A DNA stretch of 64,000 nucleotides from Harmonia axyridis (taxonomy: Eukaryota; Arthropoda; Insecta; Coleoptera; Coccinellidae). The translations under genes and the position numbers were made by a program. Positions 1-9,474 of the stretch are shown here, one piece after another. The notes below the pieces were generated by a model, which worked only from the letters and a program-made list of their open reading frames with translations, searched no databases and was not told the DNA's origin. The stretch is from the NCBI RefSeq assembly GCF_914767665.1, contig NC_059502.1, positions 42,581,812-42,645,811 on the forward strand, given 5' to 3'. Position 1 is the stretch's first letter, and each line of letters opens with the position of its first letter.

Positions 1-644
1 TATCATGAATATATCTGGACAGGTTGTATGATGGAGCACCTATACAACTGACCACAGGTCGAATGGAAATATTTTCCTTGTGAGTTTTTCTAAGGCCATA
101 TAATTTTGGAATAACAGAGTTATGACATTTTAGATGTTTCGCTTTTATTTCATCAATGGCGCCCACATCCCTAAGTTCTTTCACAATTTCATTGGCCAAA
201 GTTTGAAATTTATTTGTTGGGTCACTAGGTGTTATTTTATATGTCTCTGTATCAGACAGCAAATTCTCCATATACGAGACATACTCATCTCTATACATGA
301 TAACTGTGGAGTTTCCCTTGTCAGCTCGCATAACAACGCAATCAGGATGTTGTTTGAGGAACCTACTTGTTAATACATAATTTAGGTATGCCTGTCTCAC
401 ACATGGACCTTCATTAGCAGACCAAGCCAAATAGTTAGTGAAGATGTTAGTGGTTATGCCTCTTAAAACGTTTTTGTCCACTTCGGTTAACTCAACTTGG
501 TCACCAATACAAAATTCGATGTCCTTGATTAGCGTAGGTATAGGACATTCTCTTGGGGAAATAGGTATTGCGAATTTAGGACCCGCACTCAGAATATCTT
601 TGATAGGTTCTGGCAAAACTACGTTTGTATAATTAAAAATAAAA
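1..644. repeat. Inverted repeat arm (pairs with 940-1583)
   Basis: Each base n in this arm pairs with base 1584-n in the other arm. The arms are near identical, separated by 295 bp, and both lie within Penelope-like sequence. The left arm runs off the window, so the full inverted repeat may be longer. Confidence 0.93.
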
Positions 645-920
645 TTATCATGCATCTCCCTTCTGAATGTGGCCGTCTCCTTACATAGATCACTGAGTTT
701 TTTCAAATTCTTCTCTTTAATCAGTTTGAATAGTTTGTTGTAGTCCTCCTTTGATCTATCAGATATTGTGTTAAACAATTTGGGGCGGAATAGACGTTAC
801 CAATTTATTCCTTATGATATTGCAATCGTATTCGAGTTTCTTGATCTTCCATATAGTGATGTTAACTTCCACATTAAGTACTGATTTTTGAAACCTAGAT
901 GTTAATTTATCAATATCACG
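1..920 (-). mobile_element. Penelope-like element, left copy (partial, frameshifted)
   Basis: Read on the minus strand, this stretch is the N-terminal part of the same Penelope-like protein as the copy to its right. Positions 1-644 are the reverse complement of 940-1583 with only a few mismatches (for example around 426 and 573). From 645 to about 920 it carries coding sequence upstream of anything the right copy keeps, including the peptides NTISDRSKEDYNKLFKL and EKNLKKLSDLCKE. The reading frame shifts by one base near 795-805, between NKLV and PKLFNT, so this copy is broken. It leaves the window at position 1, so its RT core and GIY-YIG domain are not visible here. Penelope-like elements are retroelements with a telomerase-related reverse transcriptase, often found as truncated or inverted copies. 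Confidence 0.85.
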
Positions 921-2929
921 AAAAAAAAAAAAAAATTATTTTTATTTTTAATTATACAAACGTAGTTTTGCCAGAACCTATCAAAGATATTCTGAGTGCG
1001 GGTCCTAAAATCGCAATACCTATTTCCCCAAGAGAATGTCCTATACCTACGCTAATCAAGGACATCGAATTTTGTATTGGTGACCAAGTTGAGTTAACCG
1101 AAGTGGACAAAAACGTTTTAAGAGGCATAACCACTAACATCTTCACTAACTATTTGGCGCGGTCTGCTAATGAAGGTCCATGTGTGAGACAGGCATACCT
1201 AAATTATGTATTAACAAGTAGGTTCCTCAAACAACATCCTGATTGCGTTGTTATGCGAGCTGACAAGGGAAACTCCACAGTTATCATGTATAGAGATGAG
1301 TATGTCTCGTATATGGAGAATTTGCTGTCTGATACAGAGACATATAAAATAACACCTAGTGACCCAACAAATAAATTTCAAACTTTGGCCAATGAAATTG
1401 TGAAAGAACTTAGGGATGTGGGCGCCATTGATGAAATAAAAGCGAAACATCTAAAATGTCATAACTCTGTTATTCCAAAATTATATGGCCTTAGAAAAAC
1501 TCACAAGGAAAATATTTCCATTCGACCTGTGGTCAGTTGTATAGGTGCTCCATCATACAACCTGTCCAGATATATTCATGATATTTTATCTCCTATCACC
1601 ACATCATTCGAATACAATATATCGAATTCCAAAGATTTTGTAGACTTCGTCAAGGAAATTAGAGTACCTAAGGAAAGTGAATGGGTGTCACTCGACGTTA
1701 TATCGTTATATACCAATATTCCTAAAGCCCTAGTTTTGCACATTATAAAGAAACGATGGCAATATATATCTGCATACACAACAATTCCACAAAATTTATT
1801 TTGCAAAATAGTTGAGTACATTTTTGATTCTAGTTACTTCTCCTTTAACGGTGTAATATATATGCAGATTGATGGCGCAGCCATGGGAAATCCGGCTAGC
1901 GGTACACTAGCCGCCTTAGTTATGGATGAAGTAATAACGATAAGCTTAAGAACGCTAACCTTTGATGTCCATTTCATTAAACTATATGTAGATGACACGA
2001 TTTTCTCTATACCAAAAGGGAAATCGGACGAATTACTCCTAAAATTCAATAACGTTCATCATAAACTGCAATTCACCATTGAACGAGAGTCCGAGGCAAC
2101 AATACCATTTTTAGATGTACTGTTGATTCGAAATGAAGATGGAACCATAAGCACCAATTGGTATACCAAACCCACCTCTTCTGGTAGAATGTTGAACTAC
2201 CGATCACAACACCCCACATCCCAGAAGATAGCAACTATAACAAACTTGATGTTCCGTGCTATTCATTTGAGTGATGAAAGATTTCACAGAGAAAATGAAC
2301 TGAAGATAACTGAGTTACTAACAAGAAATAATTACCCAACAACCTTGGTCAAACGTATTCTTAATCAATATAAGAGGAAAGTGCTCACTAACGATGCAGG
2401 CTCGAGGAATGATGAACGAACCAGATATTACCGTTTTCCTTATATTCAAGGTCTATCTGAAAACATGAACAGAGCCTTACAACAAACTAACTCTTCTGCA
2501 AGACTGGCTTTCTATCCACTGAAATGCGTCAGTTCCCTTTTCTCGAAAATCAAAGATAAAACTCCAGATGGTTTGCAATCCGATTTAATATACAAGATCC
2601 CTTGTAAAGACTGCAGCAGATGCTACATAGGTATGACCAAACAGTATCTTAAAAATAGAGTCTACCAGCACGGATATGATTGTAGACCCACTAATAAAGA
2701 TAAAAATGAAAAAACCGCTCTAGCCGCTCATCACTTCAACGAAGACCACAATTTCGATTTCGAGAACGTCACCATCTTAGAAAAAGAAAAAAATTATAAA
2801 AAGAGATGTATCGGTGAAATGATTCATATTTCTTTAAACGAGACGGTAAATTTGAGGACTGATGTACAGAATTTGAGCACAATATATCACAACATTTTAG
2901 AGAGATACAAACGGATGATTCGTTCTTGA
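899..2929 (+). CDS. Penelope-like reverse transcriptase with GIY-YIG endonuclease
   Basis: The frame is 676 codons long, but roughly the first 14 residues come from the inverted junction and the A run, so the real protein is N-terminally truncated. RT motifs are visible: RADKGNST (fingers region), motif A SLDVISLYTNIP with the catalytic Asp at residue 266, motif B GAAMGNPASGTL, and motif C YVDD at residues 363-366. The C-terminal domain is a GIY-YIG endonuclease: LIYKIPC with Tyr 565, a Cys cluster CKDCSRC, YIG at 576-578, and KNRVYQH with an Arg at 587. This RT-then-endonuclease order is the hallmark of Penelope-like elements, where the nuclease nicks target DNA and the RT primes from the nick. 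No internal stop is visible, so the copy may be young, but without its N-terminus it is probably not autonomous. Confidence 0.9.
   Translation: MLIYQYHEKKKKIIFIFNYTNVVLPEPIKDILSAGPKIAIPISPRECPIPTLIKDIEFCIGDQVELTEVDKNVLRGITTNIFTNYLARSANEGPCVRQAYLNYVLTSRFLKQHPDCVVMRADKGNSTVIMYRDEYVSYMENLLSDTETYKITPSDPTNKFQTLANEIVKELRDVGAIDEIKAKHLKCHNSVIPKLYGLRKTHKENISIRPVVSCIGAPSYNLSRYIHDILSPITTSFEYNISNSKDFVDFVKEIRVPKESEWVSLDVISLYTNIPKALVLHIIKKRWQYISAYTTIPQNLFCKIVEYIFDSSYFSFNGVIYMQIDGAAMGNPASGTLAALVMDEVITISLRTLTFDVHFIKLYVDDTIFSIPKGKSDELLLKFNNVHHKLQFTIERESEATIPFLDVLLIRNEDGTISTNWYTKPTSSGRMLNYRSQHPTSQKIATITNLMFRAIHLSDERFHRENELKITELLTRNNYPTTLVKRILNQYKRKVLTNDAGSRNDERTRYYRFPYIQGLSENMNRALQQTNSSARLAFYPLKCVSSLFSKIKDKTPDGLQSDLIYKIPCKDCSRCYIGMTKQYLKNRVYQHGYDCRPTNKDKNEKTALAAHHFNEDHNFDFENVTILEKEKNYKKRCIGEMIHISLNETVNLRTDVQNLSTIYHNILERYKRMIRS
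940..1583. repeat. Inverted repeat arm (pairs with 1-644)
   Basis: Partner of the 1-644 arm. The pairing ends on its inner side at the A/T-rich stretch next to the 15-A run; on its outer side the limit is set only by the window edge. Confidence 0.93.
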
Positions 2930-3333
2930 CGAATTTCAGGAACATACCCCTTTCTTTGACATTAGATAACCATATGACGCTCGACGTTCTGCATATGACA
3001 GATGACACGGAGACTAGTTTCAGCTGTTTTATTGTAGGAAATATCTTTTGAACACCCTAAATTCTAATAAAAGATTATAGATAGTTTCATCTGTTGACCA
3101 GTGGACCTGTATATTGTATATTGTATATTGAGTTCTTAAAAAAATTGACGACACAGTTTTATGTCCACCTCAGAATATTGTCAGGGATTATTCATATGAA
3201 TTGGTATGTGTTTTAAATTATGTTTTTTATGTTGCTCTGTTGTATTTGTTTCTGCACCTACTAGAGTATACTGCTTTTTTATATTATGGCACTATGTTAT
3301 GCCCCATGTTTTCAATGTCGTTCTGTTTCCAGC

Positions 3334-3367
3334 CTTGAAAAAGACCAGAAATAAAGGTCGAAACGTC
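3334..3367 (+). ncRNA. Degenerate hammerhead-like motif in the Penelope 3' tail
   Basis: The order is CTTGAAAAA, then GACC, a 9-nt loop, GGTC, GAAA, C, GTC. This matches the minimal hammerhead layout known from Penelope-like elements (core CUGANGA, stem II, GAAA, short stem III, GUC cleavage site). Stem II (GACC/GGTC, 3343-3346 with 3356-3359), GAAA (3360-3363) and GTC (3365-3367) are intact. The first core strand is not: it has an extra T and an A where the conserved G8 should be. I read it as a decayed ribozyme, not an active one. Confidence 0.5.
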
Positions 3368-3425
3368 GGCATCTCATTAAGGATTTTTATTTCCCCTGTC
3401 CTCTCTGCCACTACATAGTTGAATA

Positions 3426-5007
3426 CTTAATATTTAATGGCAATGTTAGGAATGGTTCAATATTTTCTGAAGTTTCGTCTCCGGTTTTATGGATTCTTGA
3501 ACAGAGAAGTCCTCCGAATATATCACTAATCGGTGTCTTGTCCATTTGTATTTCTCTTGTTACATTCCCTTCGTTCCTAGGACCAATAACTTTCCAATCA
3601 TCCACATCTATTTTCACTTCTGTTTTAGCTGCTTGAATATTTTCGTCATGGCTAATCAATTTCATTATTCCCATCATTTCATCATTGAGTCCATTCAACA
3701 GAAGGCCCAAGAATTCTTCGGCGTCTTCTTGTCGGCCTTCAACAAGGAAAGAATCGCTACGTGTTCCGTTTAGCATCGTATAAAACGATGAGGCCTCAAA
3801 CGAATTGCCATTGTCTATATTGACGAAAGTTTGCTTCTTGTTTTTCTTTTTTGAACGTGACTTGCGTCTTACAATGGGCAGATTATCGAAGTTATTCATA
3901 AATTTACACCTGGAATAGTTGAATAATGAAAATACATATATAAAATTGTTATTCAATCAAAGTTGCAAATTATATTAATTCATACTTACATATTTTCACT
4001 CATTGTTATTGATTTCAGTGCATTATTGTGAGTGAAGTTCTCTGATAGCCGTTTGAGGAGATTACAAAGTGGTGGGCAAGCAAGTAAGGCTTGTAATATT
4101 GAGTTTATATAACGAAAGTTACTTTTGTTTCGTAAACCCCTGGGTTCAAGACTGGTTTGGGTCCCATCAATTTTATAGTTCTTGAGAAATTCTGAAAATT
4201 AAAAAATATTACTAACCATGATAGAAACTTGAATTTTCACTGATATTTGTAGGTGAAAACCAAAGCATTCCACTTTTCATCAAGTAAAATGGGTTCAACT
4301 AAGTAAAATAATTATCTACTGTAGATGTAAGCAAATTGTTAGTTGAAAGTAAGAGAAATATATAAAAAAAGATATGGTTTTGAACTCACCTCCTAACATA
4401 TGAGTGGCTGAATCTATTTTTTTGACTACTTTTGTATGTTTTAAAGATGTTACATGTGAATCATTAATTTTATTGTCTATTTTCTCCATCGATATTGTTT
4501 TAACATCTTTATCAAATAGACTAGCCCATGATATTTTCCATACATTTACTGTGGGCTCCTCAATTTTAGATTCATTTTTATTCGAGATGCTACTTTCAAT
4601 TTTTTCAGTTGTCCTATTGGAAATTGTATCATTTTTGATTATCTCTGTATTATCTCTTGCAATAATTTCAACTGTTTTTACAGCTGAACTAGGGGGAGTT
4701 GAAGGTTTCGAATGTTTTCCTGTCATCTCATTCTGGATAAAAGGTTTTGTAATTGATAATCCATTGTAATTGATTACAGATTTTCTACACTCATTTTCTG
4801 AAAAAGTTGATATAAGTTGATTCATTATTATATCACATATTCATATTGACCATGAATAATTCTTTTAAGATCTCTATACTTACTTGCAGAAAATTTTTGT
4901 TTGACTCTACAGGGTAATTTGTATTCACTAGAATTGGTAAATGATATATTATTTATAATACGGACCTCTTCTTCTTCTAACGCAGTTAACTCCAAGAAAT
5001 GTAGATT
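3426..5007 (-). pseudogene. Usp10: Usp10-like deubiquitinase, copy A (C-terminally truncated, catalytic Cys lost)
   Basis: Five exons can be placed on the minus strand with phases that join: 5007-4884, 4797-4390, 4246-4217, 4191-3990, and 3909 to the break at 3426. USP10 hallmarks are SWASLF upstream of the catalytic domain, EPRGLRNKSN and YINSILQALLACPP at the Cys box, and RQEDAEEFLG at the Gln/Asp box. USP10 is a ubiquitin-specific protease. Damage: the catalytic Cys codon reads CGT (Arg) at 4112-4114, the acceptor before the 30-nt exon reads AA instead of AG (4247-4248), and the protein stops after LPLNIK where Penelope sequence starts, removing the His and Asp boxes. It keeps the first exon in frame (EEEEVRIINN), unlike copies B and C. 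The introns show it arose by DNA duplication, not retrocopying. No exon upstream of 5007 was recognised, so the true N-terminus is not placed. Confidence 0.82.
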
Positions 5008-5201
5008 CTGAAAAAAAAAATAACAATATAATAGTTGAAATCATTTTGGAAATTATAATATTTCTGTATATAGTATATCCAAAGTCCCTTGAAATAGTCT
5101 ATAAAAACGCTTGGCCAGAGATAATTGCAAAACAGTCATAAACCAGTAAGGCGAAATTTATATCCCTCAGTGGAAGCAGAAGGCTGAATGATAATGATGT
5201 A

Positions 5202-5313
5202 CAGGGTGATTCACCGCGATGGCTTATTGTTTATGGAAAACTAATAATAATTTTCTGCTGAAAATTTTAACAATTTCAGATTACTACCTACTTATTTCAA
5301 ACGGCACACCCAG
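5202..5313. mobile_element. Possible 112-bp TA-flanked MITE (in copy A)
   Basis: The segment starts CAGGGTG after TA and ends CACCCAG before TA, giving 7-bp terminal inverted repeats with one mismatch and a TA dinucleotide on each side. That would fit a mariner/Tc1-type MITE. The inner sequence has no coding capacity. The same block sits in all three Usp10 copies, so it predates the duplications. The short repeats make this tentative. Confidence 0.35.
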
Positions 5314-5451
5314 TATATTATTGCATTATCAGATAGCTTGGTTGATGATAATTTCAGCAATATGGCAATACTTGAGTATAAGCTGAACAGTTCATAAGTT
5401 GACGAGATTCCTATAGATATCTAATGAAAAGTTTTTTGGAGAAATCTATAT

Positions 5452-6150
5452 TTTTTTATTCATTCAGTCAATTTTACGTAGATATAAAAAGAGAGGGGTC
5501 TCAAGCAAACTCTATACTTGAAGAGTTTTCGAGGAAAAACTTCAACTAAGGAAAACTGCAATTTCTCATTGAATGGAGTAGTCTATGACTTCCAGAAAAC
5601 ATGAAAAGAAACTAAAAAGTCGAAATTTCTTGAATTGTAATAAATTTTTCGTTAAGAAAGTTGAAAATTCATAAACCAATAAAAAAAAAATAACTACATG
5701 AAATATAACTGATATTCGAAAATATTCGAATAAATGAAAATAACCCTAAGCTAGTATTAAAAAAATTACCTCCATATTCAAACAATTAACTATTTAAACA
5801 TGAAACTTTCCACTAGAAATATCACTTCAACAACTGTTTAAGAAGTAACTCTTGGAAGAATGTTCGCTGAACTGAGGTTACTTACAATTTGTCAACCTGG
5901 CATGGTTGACGAGCATAGAATATTTTTCTTCTTCTTAACTATGTACAGGTCGAGCCATATACCTAATATTAGGGGCAAGTTGCACCATTTGCCTAAACAT
6001 TGATTAAAATTTAAACATTGATTAATTTCTGATTTCTCATGAGAAATCATAGAGTTATAAACGCTTAAATTTTTAATTAATGTTTAGGCAAATGGTGCAA
6101 CTGGCTCTTTGTCTATTGGGTGAAATATAGAAGTGCGCGTGCGCCGCATA
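5452..6150. repeat. 700-bp tandem unit, copy A unit 1
   Basis: First of two tandem units; CATTCAGTCAATTTTACG occurs at 5461 and again 700 bp later. The unit holds an A/T-rich block (GATATAAAAAGAGAGG), a hairpin MITE, and a GC-rich end AGTGCGCGTGCGCC. I recognise no gene in it. Confidence 0.88.
5972..6107. mobile_element. 136-bp hairpin MITE
   Basis: Long terminal inverted repeats, starting GGGGCAAGTTGCACCATTTG and ending with the near-complement CAAATGGTGCAACTGGC, make the whole element a hairpin. The left flank is TTA. The right flank is mutated in this copy but reads TTA in two sister copies. A GGGCC-type terminus with a 3-bp TTA duplication suggests a PIF/Harbinger-type non-autonomous element. 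Confidence 0.65.
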
Positions 6151-6850
6151 TTTTTTTGGTCATTCAGTCAATTTTACGTAGATATAAAAAGAGAGGGGTC
6201 TCAAGCAAATTCTTTACTTAAGGAGTTTTCGAGGAAAAACTTCAACTAAGGAAAACTGCAATTTCTCATTGAATGGAGTAGTCTATGACTTCCAGAAAAC
6301 ATGAAAAGAAACTCAAAAGTCGAAATTTCATGAATTGTAATAAATTTTTCGTTATGATGGTGGAAAATCCATAAACCGATAAAAAAAAACTAACTACATG
6401 AAATATAACTGATATTTGAAAATATTCGAATAAATTAAAACAACCCTAAGCTAGTGTAAAAAAAATTACCCCCATATTGAAACAATTTTTTTTTAAACAT
6501 GAAACTTTCCACTAGAAATATCACTTCAACAACTGTTTATAAAGTAACTCTTGGAAGAATATTCGCTAAACTGAGGTTACTTACAATTTGTCAACCCGGC
6601 ATGGTTGACGAACATAGAATATTTTTCTTCATCTTAACTATGTACAGGTCGAGCCATATACCTTATATTAGGGGCCAGTTGTACCATTTGCCTAAACATT
6701 GATTAAAATTTAAACATTGATTAATTTCTGATTTCTCTTGAGAAATCATAGAGTAATCAACGTTTAAATTTTTAATTAATGTTTAGGCAAATGGTGCAAC
6801 TTGCCCTTAGTCTATTAGGTAGAATATAGAAGTGCGCGTGCGCCTCATAT
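6151..6850. repeat. 700-bp tandem unit, copy A unit 2
   Basis: Second tandem unit, differing from unit 1 by scattered substitutions and small indels. It also contains the hairpin MITE and ends with the GTGCGCGTGCGCC block followed by an AAT-rich stretch. Confidence 0.88.
6671..6806. mobile_element. 136-bp hairpin MITE
   Basis: Same element in the second tandem unit. It starts GGGGCCAGTTG after TTA and ends TTGCCC before TTAG, so the TTA(G) target duplication is visible. One TIR base has changed (GTACC for GCACC). Confidence 0.7.
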
Positions 6851-7309
6851 TAAATTTCAATAATAATATATATATAATAATAATAATAATTTTCAAACAG
6901 ATAATTTTTAAACTGTGCTCGAAATAAAAAATTCCAATCCCACAAAATTATCTGTATTTCGTTTCTTCATTTCCAGCTTAATTTTATTGTAATCTATGGT
7001 CCACAGTTCGCATTGAAAAAGTGTCCAGCGGACAGGATAAATAGAAGGCGCTAGTGTAGCTAGAGGGTATATTTGTATTTTGTGGTTTCTGTAATCTGCA
7101 TTCCGTGGTTTCAGTAGGAGGAAGTAGTGGTGGAGGTAGGAGAACGTAACGCCGCTGAACACAGGGGAAAATTATAAAGTTTGGTCAAGTTTTTTTTTAT
7201 TATATTGAGCGAAATTCACCTGATTTCAAGAGCAAAGAAAAAAGAATAAAGAGTCCAAAGTCCTGAAATAGCTAATACTGTTTAATTTTTAATTTTTTCA
7301 AGTTTTTAA
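6851..7309. other. Intergenic flank between Usp10 copies A and B
   Basis: It begins with an AAT/TA-rich simple stretch (about 6859-6893). The part up to 7112 is shared with copy C; 7113-7309 is found only here. An 84-codon minus-strand frame (6908-7162) lies in it but resembles nothing I know and is not kept as a unit in copy C. No gene is called. Confidence 0.6.
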
Positions 7310-9474
7310 TTTTTAGTTTCTTTTCATGTTTTCTGGAAGTCATAGACTACTCCATTCAATGAGAAATTGCAGTTTTCCTTAGTTGAAGTTTTTCCTCGAA
7401 AACTCTTCAAGTATAGAGTTTTGCTTTTTATATCTACGTAAATTTGACTGAATGAATAAAAAAATAAAGATTTTTCCGAAAAACTTTTCATTAGATATCT
7501 ATAGGAATCTCTTCAACTTATGAACTGTTCAGCTTATACTCAAGTATTGCCATATTGCTGAAATTATCATCAACCAAGCTATCTGATAATGCACTAATAT
7601 ACTGGGTGTGCCGTTTGAAATAAGAAGGTAGTAATCTGAAATTGATTAAATTTTCAGCACAAAATTATTATTAGTTTTCCATTAACAATAAGCCATCGCG
7701 GTGAATCACTCTGTACATCATTATCATTCAGCCTTCTGCTTCCACTAAGGGACATAAATTTCGCCTTACTGGTTTATGACTGTTTTGCAATTATCTCTGG
7801 CCAAGCGTTTTTATAGACTATTTCAAGGGACTTTGGATATACTATATACAGAAATATTATAATTTCCAAAATGATTTCCACTATTATATTGTTATTTTTT
7901 TTTTCAGAATCTACATTTCTTGGAGTTAACTCAGTTAGAAGAAGAAGAGGTATTATTAATAATATATTATTTACCAATTCTAGTGAATACAAATTACCCT
8001 GTAGAGTTAAACAAAAAATTTCTGCAAGTAAGTATAGAGATCTTAAAAGAATTATTCATGGTCAATATGAATATGTAATATAATAATGAGTCAACTAATA
8101 TCAACTTTTTCAGAAAATGAGTGTAGAAAATCTGTAATCAATTACAATGGATTATCAATTACAAAACCTTTTATCCAGAATGAGATGACAGGAAAACATT
8201 CGAAACCTTCAACTCCCCCTAGTTCAGCTGTAAAAACAGTTGAAATTATTGCAAGAGATAATACAGAGATAATCAAAAATGATACAATTTCCAATAGGAC
8301 AATTGAAAAAATTGAAAGTAGCATCTCGAATGAAAATGAATCTAAAATTGAGGAGCCCACAGTAAATGTATGGAAAAAATCATGGGCTAGTCTATTTGAT
8401 AAAGATGTTAAAACAATATCGAATGAGAAAATAGACAATAAAATTAATGATCCACATGTAACATCTTTAAAACATACAAAAGTAGTCAAAAAAATAGATT
8501 CAGCCACTCATATGTTAGGAGGTGAGTTCAAAACCATATCTTTTTTTATATATTTATCTTACTTTCAACTAACAATTTGCTTACATCTACAGTAGATAAT
8601 TATTCTACTTAGTTGAACCCATTTTACTCGATGAAAAGTGTTTTCACCTACAGATATCAGTGAAAATTCAAGTTTCTATCATGGTTAGTAATATTTTTAA
8701 ATTTTCAGAATTTCTAAAGAACTATTAAATTGCTGGGACGCAAACCAGTTTTAAATCCAGGTGTTTACGAAATAAAAGTATTTTTTGTTATATAAACTCA
8801 ATATTACAAGCCTTACTTGCTTGCCCACCACTTTGTAATCTCCTCAAACGGCTTTCAGAGAACTTCACTCACAATAATGCACTGAAATCAATAACAATGA
8901 GTGAAAATATGTAAGTATAAATTAATATAATTTGCAACTTTGATTGAATAACAATTTTATATATGTATTTTCATTATTCAACTAATCCAGGTGTAAATTT
9001 ATGAATAACTTCGATAATCTGCCCAATGTAAGACGCAAGTCACGTTCAAAAAAGAAGAACAAGAAGCAAACTTTCGTCAATATAGACAATGGCAATTCGT
9101 TTGAGGCCTCATCGTTTTATACGATGCTAAACGGAACACGTAGCGATTCTTTCCTTGTTGAAGGCCGACAAGAAGACGCCGAAGAATTCTTGGGCCTTCT
9201 GTTGAATGGACTCAATGATGAAATGATGGGAATAATGAAATTGATCAGCCATGACGAAAATATTCAAGCAGCTAAAAAAGAAGTGAAAATAGATGTGGAT
9301 GATTGGAAAGTTATTGGTCCTAGGAACGAAGGGAATGTAACAAGAGAAATACAAATGGACAAGACACCGATTAGTGATATATTCGGAGGACTTCTCTGTT
9401 CAAGAATCCATAAAACCGGAGACGAAACTTCAGAAAATATTGAACCATTCCTAACATTGCCATTAAATATTAAG
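7310..9474. repeat. Inverted repeat arm B (pairs with 3426-5605)
   Basis: Plus-strand partner of arm A. Its left end is where similarity stops inside TTTTTAGTTTC. On the right, copy B continues past the arm because copy A is truncated. The left half of this arm also pairs with copy C (10208 to about 11480). Confidence 0.9.
7602..7713. mobile_element. Possible 112-bp TA-flanked MITE (in copy B, inverted)
   Basis: Same block as 5202-5313 in reverse orientation: TA, CTGGGTG at one end and CACTCTG, TA at the other. One terminal base differs from copy A. Tentative for the same reason. Confidence 0.33.

Larger units (their letters stand above)
936..3425 (+). mobile_element. Penelope-like retroelement, right copy, 5'-truncated
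   Basis: This plus-strand element encodes RT plus a GIY-YIG endonuclease and has a non-coding 3' tail of about 500 bp. Its 5' end is cut: homology to the left copy starts at about 940, directly after 15 A residues (921-935), and the upstream coding part present in the left copy is missing. The 3' tail holds a short (TGTATAT) repeat near 3107-3130 and a hammerhead-like motif at 3334-3367. The right limit is placed at 3425 because Usp10 copy A begins at 3426; the true 3' end of the element could be some tens of bases earlier. I see no target-site duplication, since the left partner and the Usp10 truncation hide the original flanks. Confidence 0.88.
3426..5605. repeat. Inverted repeat arm A (pairs with 7310-9474)
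   Basis: The reverse complement of this stretch matches 7310-9474 with small indels; the position sum drifts between about 12900 and 12911. It covers Usp10 exons and introns plus about 600 bp of upstream flank. One end is the Penelope junction, and the other is where the two copies diverge after the shared string GAAACTAAAAA. Confidence 0.9.
4341..7112. repeat. Direct duplication, copy A part (matches 10208-12971)
   Basis: This stretch matches 10208-12971 in the same orientation at an offset of about 5861-5866 bp with scattered substitutions. It includes Usp10 exons 1-2, the upstream flank, both 700-bp tandem units and about 260 bp beyond them. The match ends after CCGTGGTTTC. Confidence 0.88.

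Noticed and set aside
134..632. Plus-strand frames of 79 and 64 codons at the left end
   Set aside because: They are antisense to the Penelope coding sequence of the left copy; the identical frames appear antisense to the right copy.
4404..4769. 121-codon plus-strand frame (also at 8142-8507 minus and 10269-10634 plus)
   Set aside because: Antisense shadow of the A/T-rich Usp10 exon 2 in all three copies.
6908..7162. 84-codon minus-strand frame as a gene
   Set aside because: No recognisable family; the frame is not preserved as a unit in duplication copy C, and its start lies beyond the shared segment.
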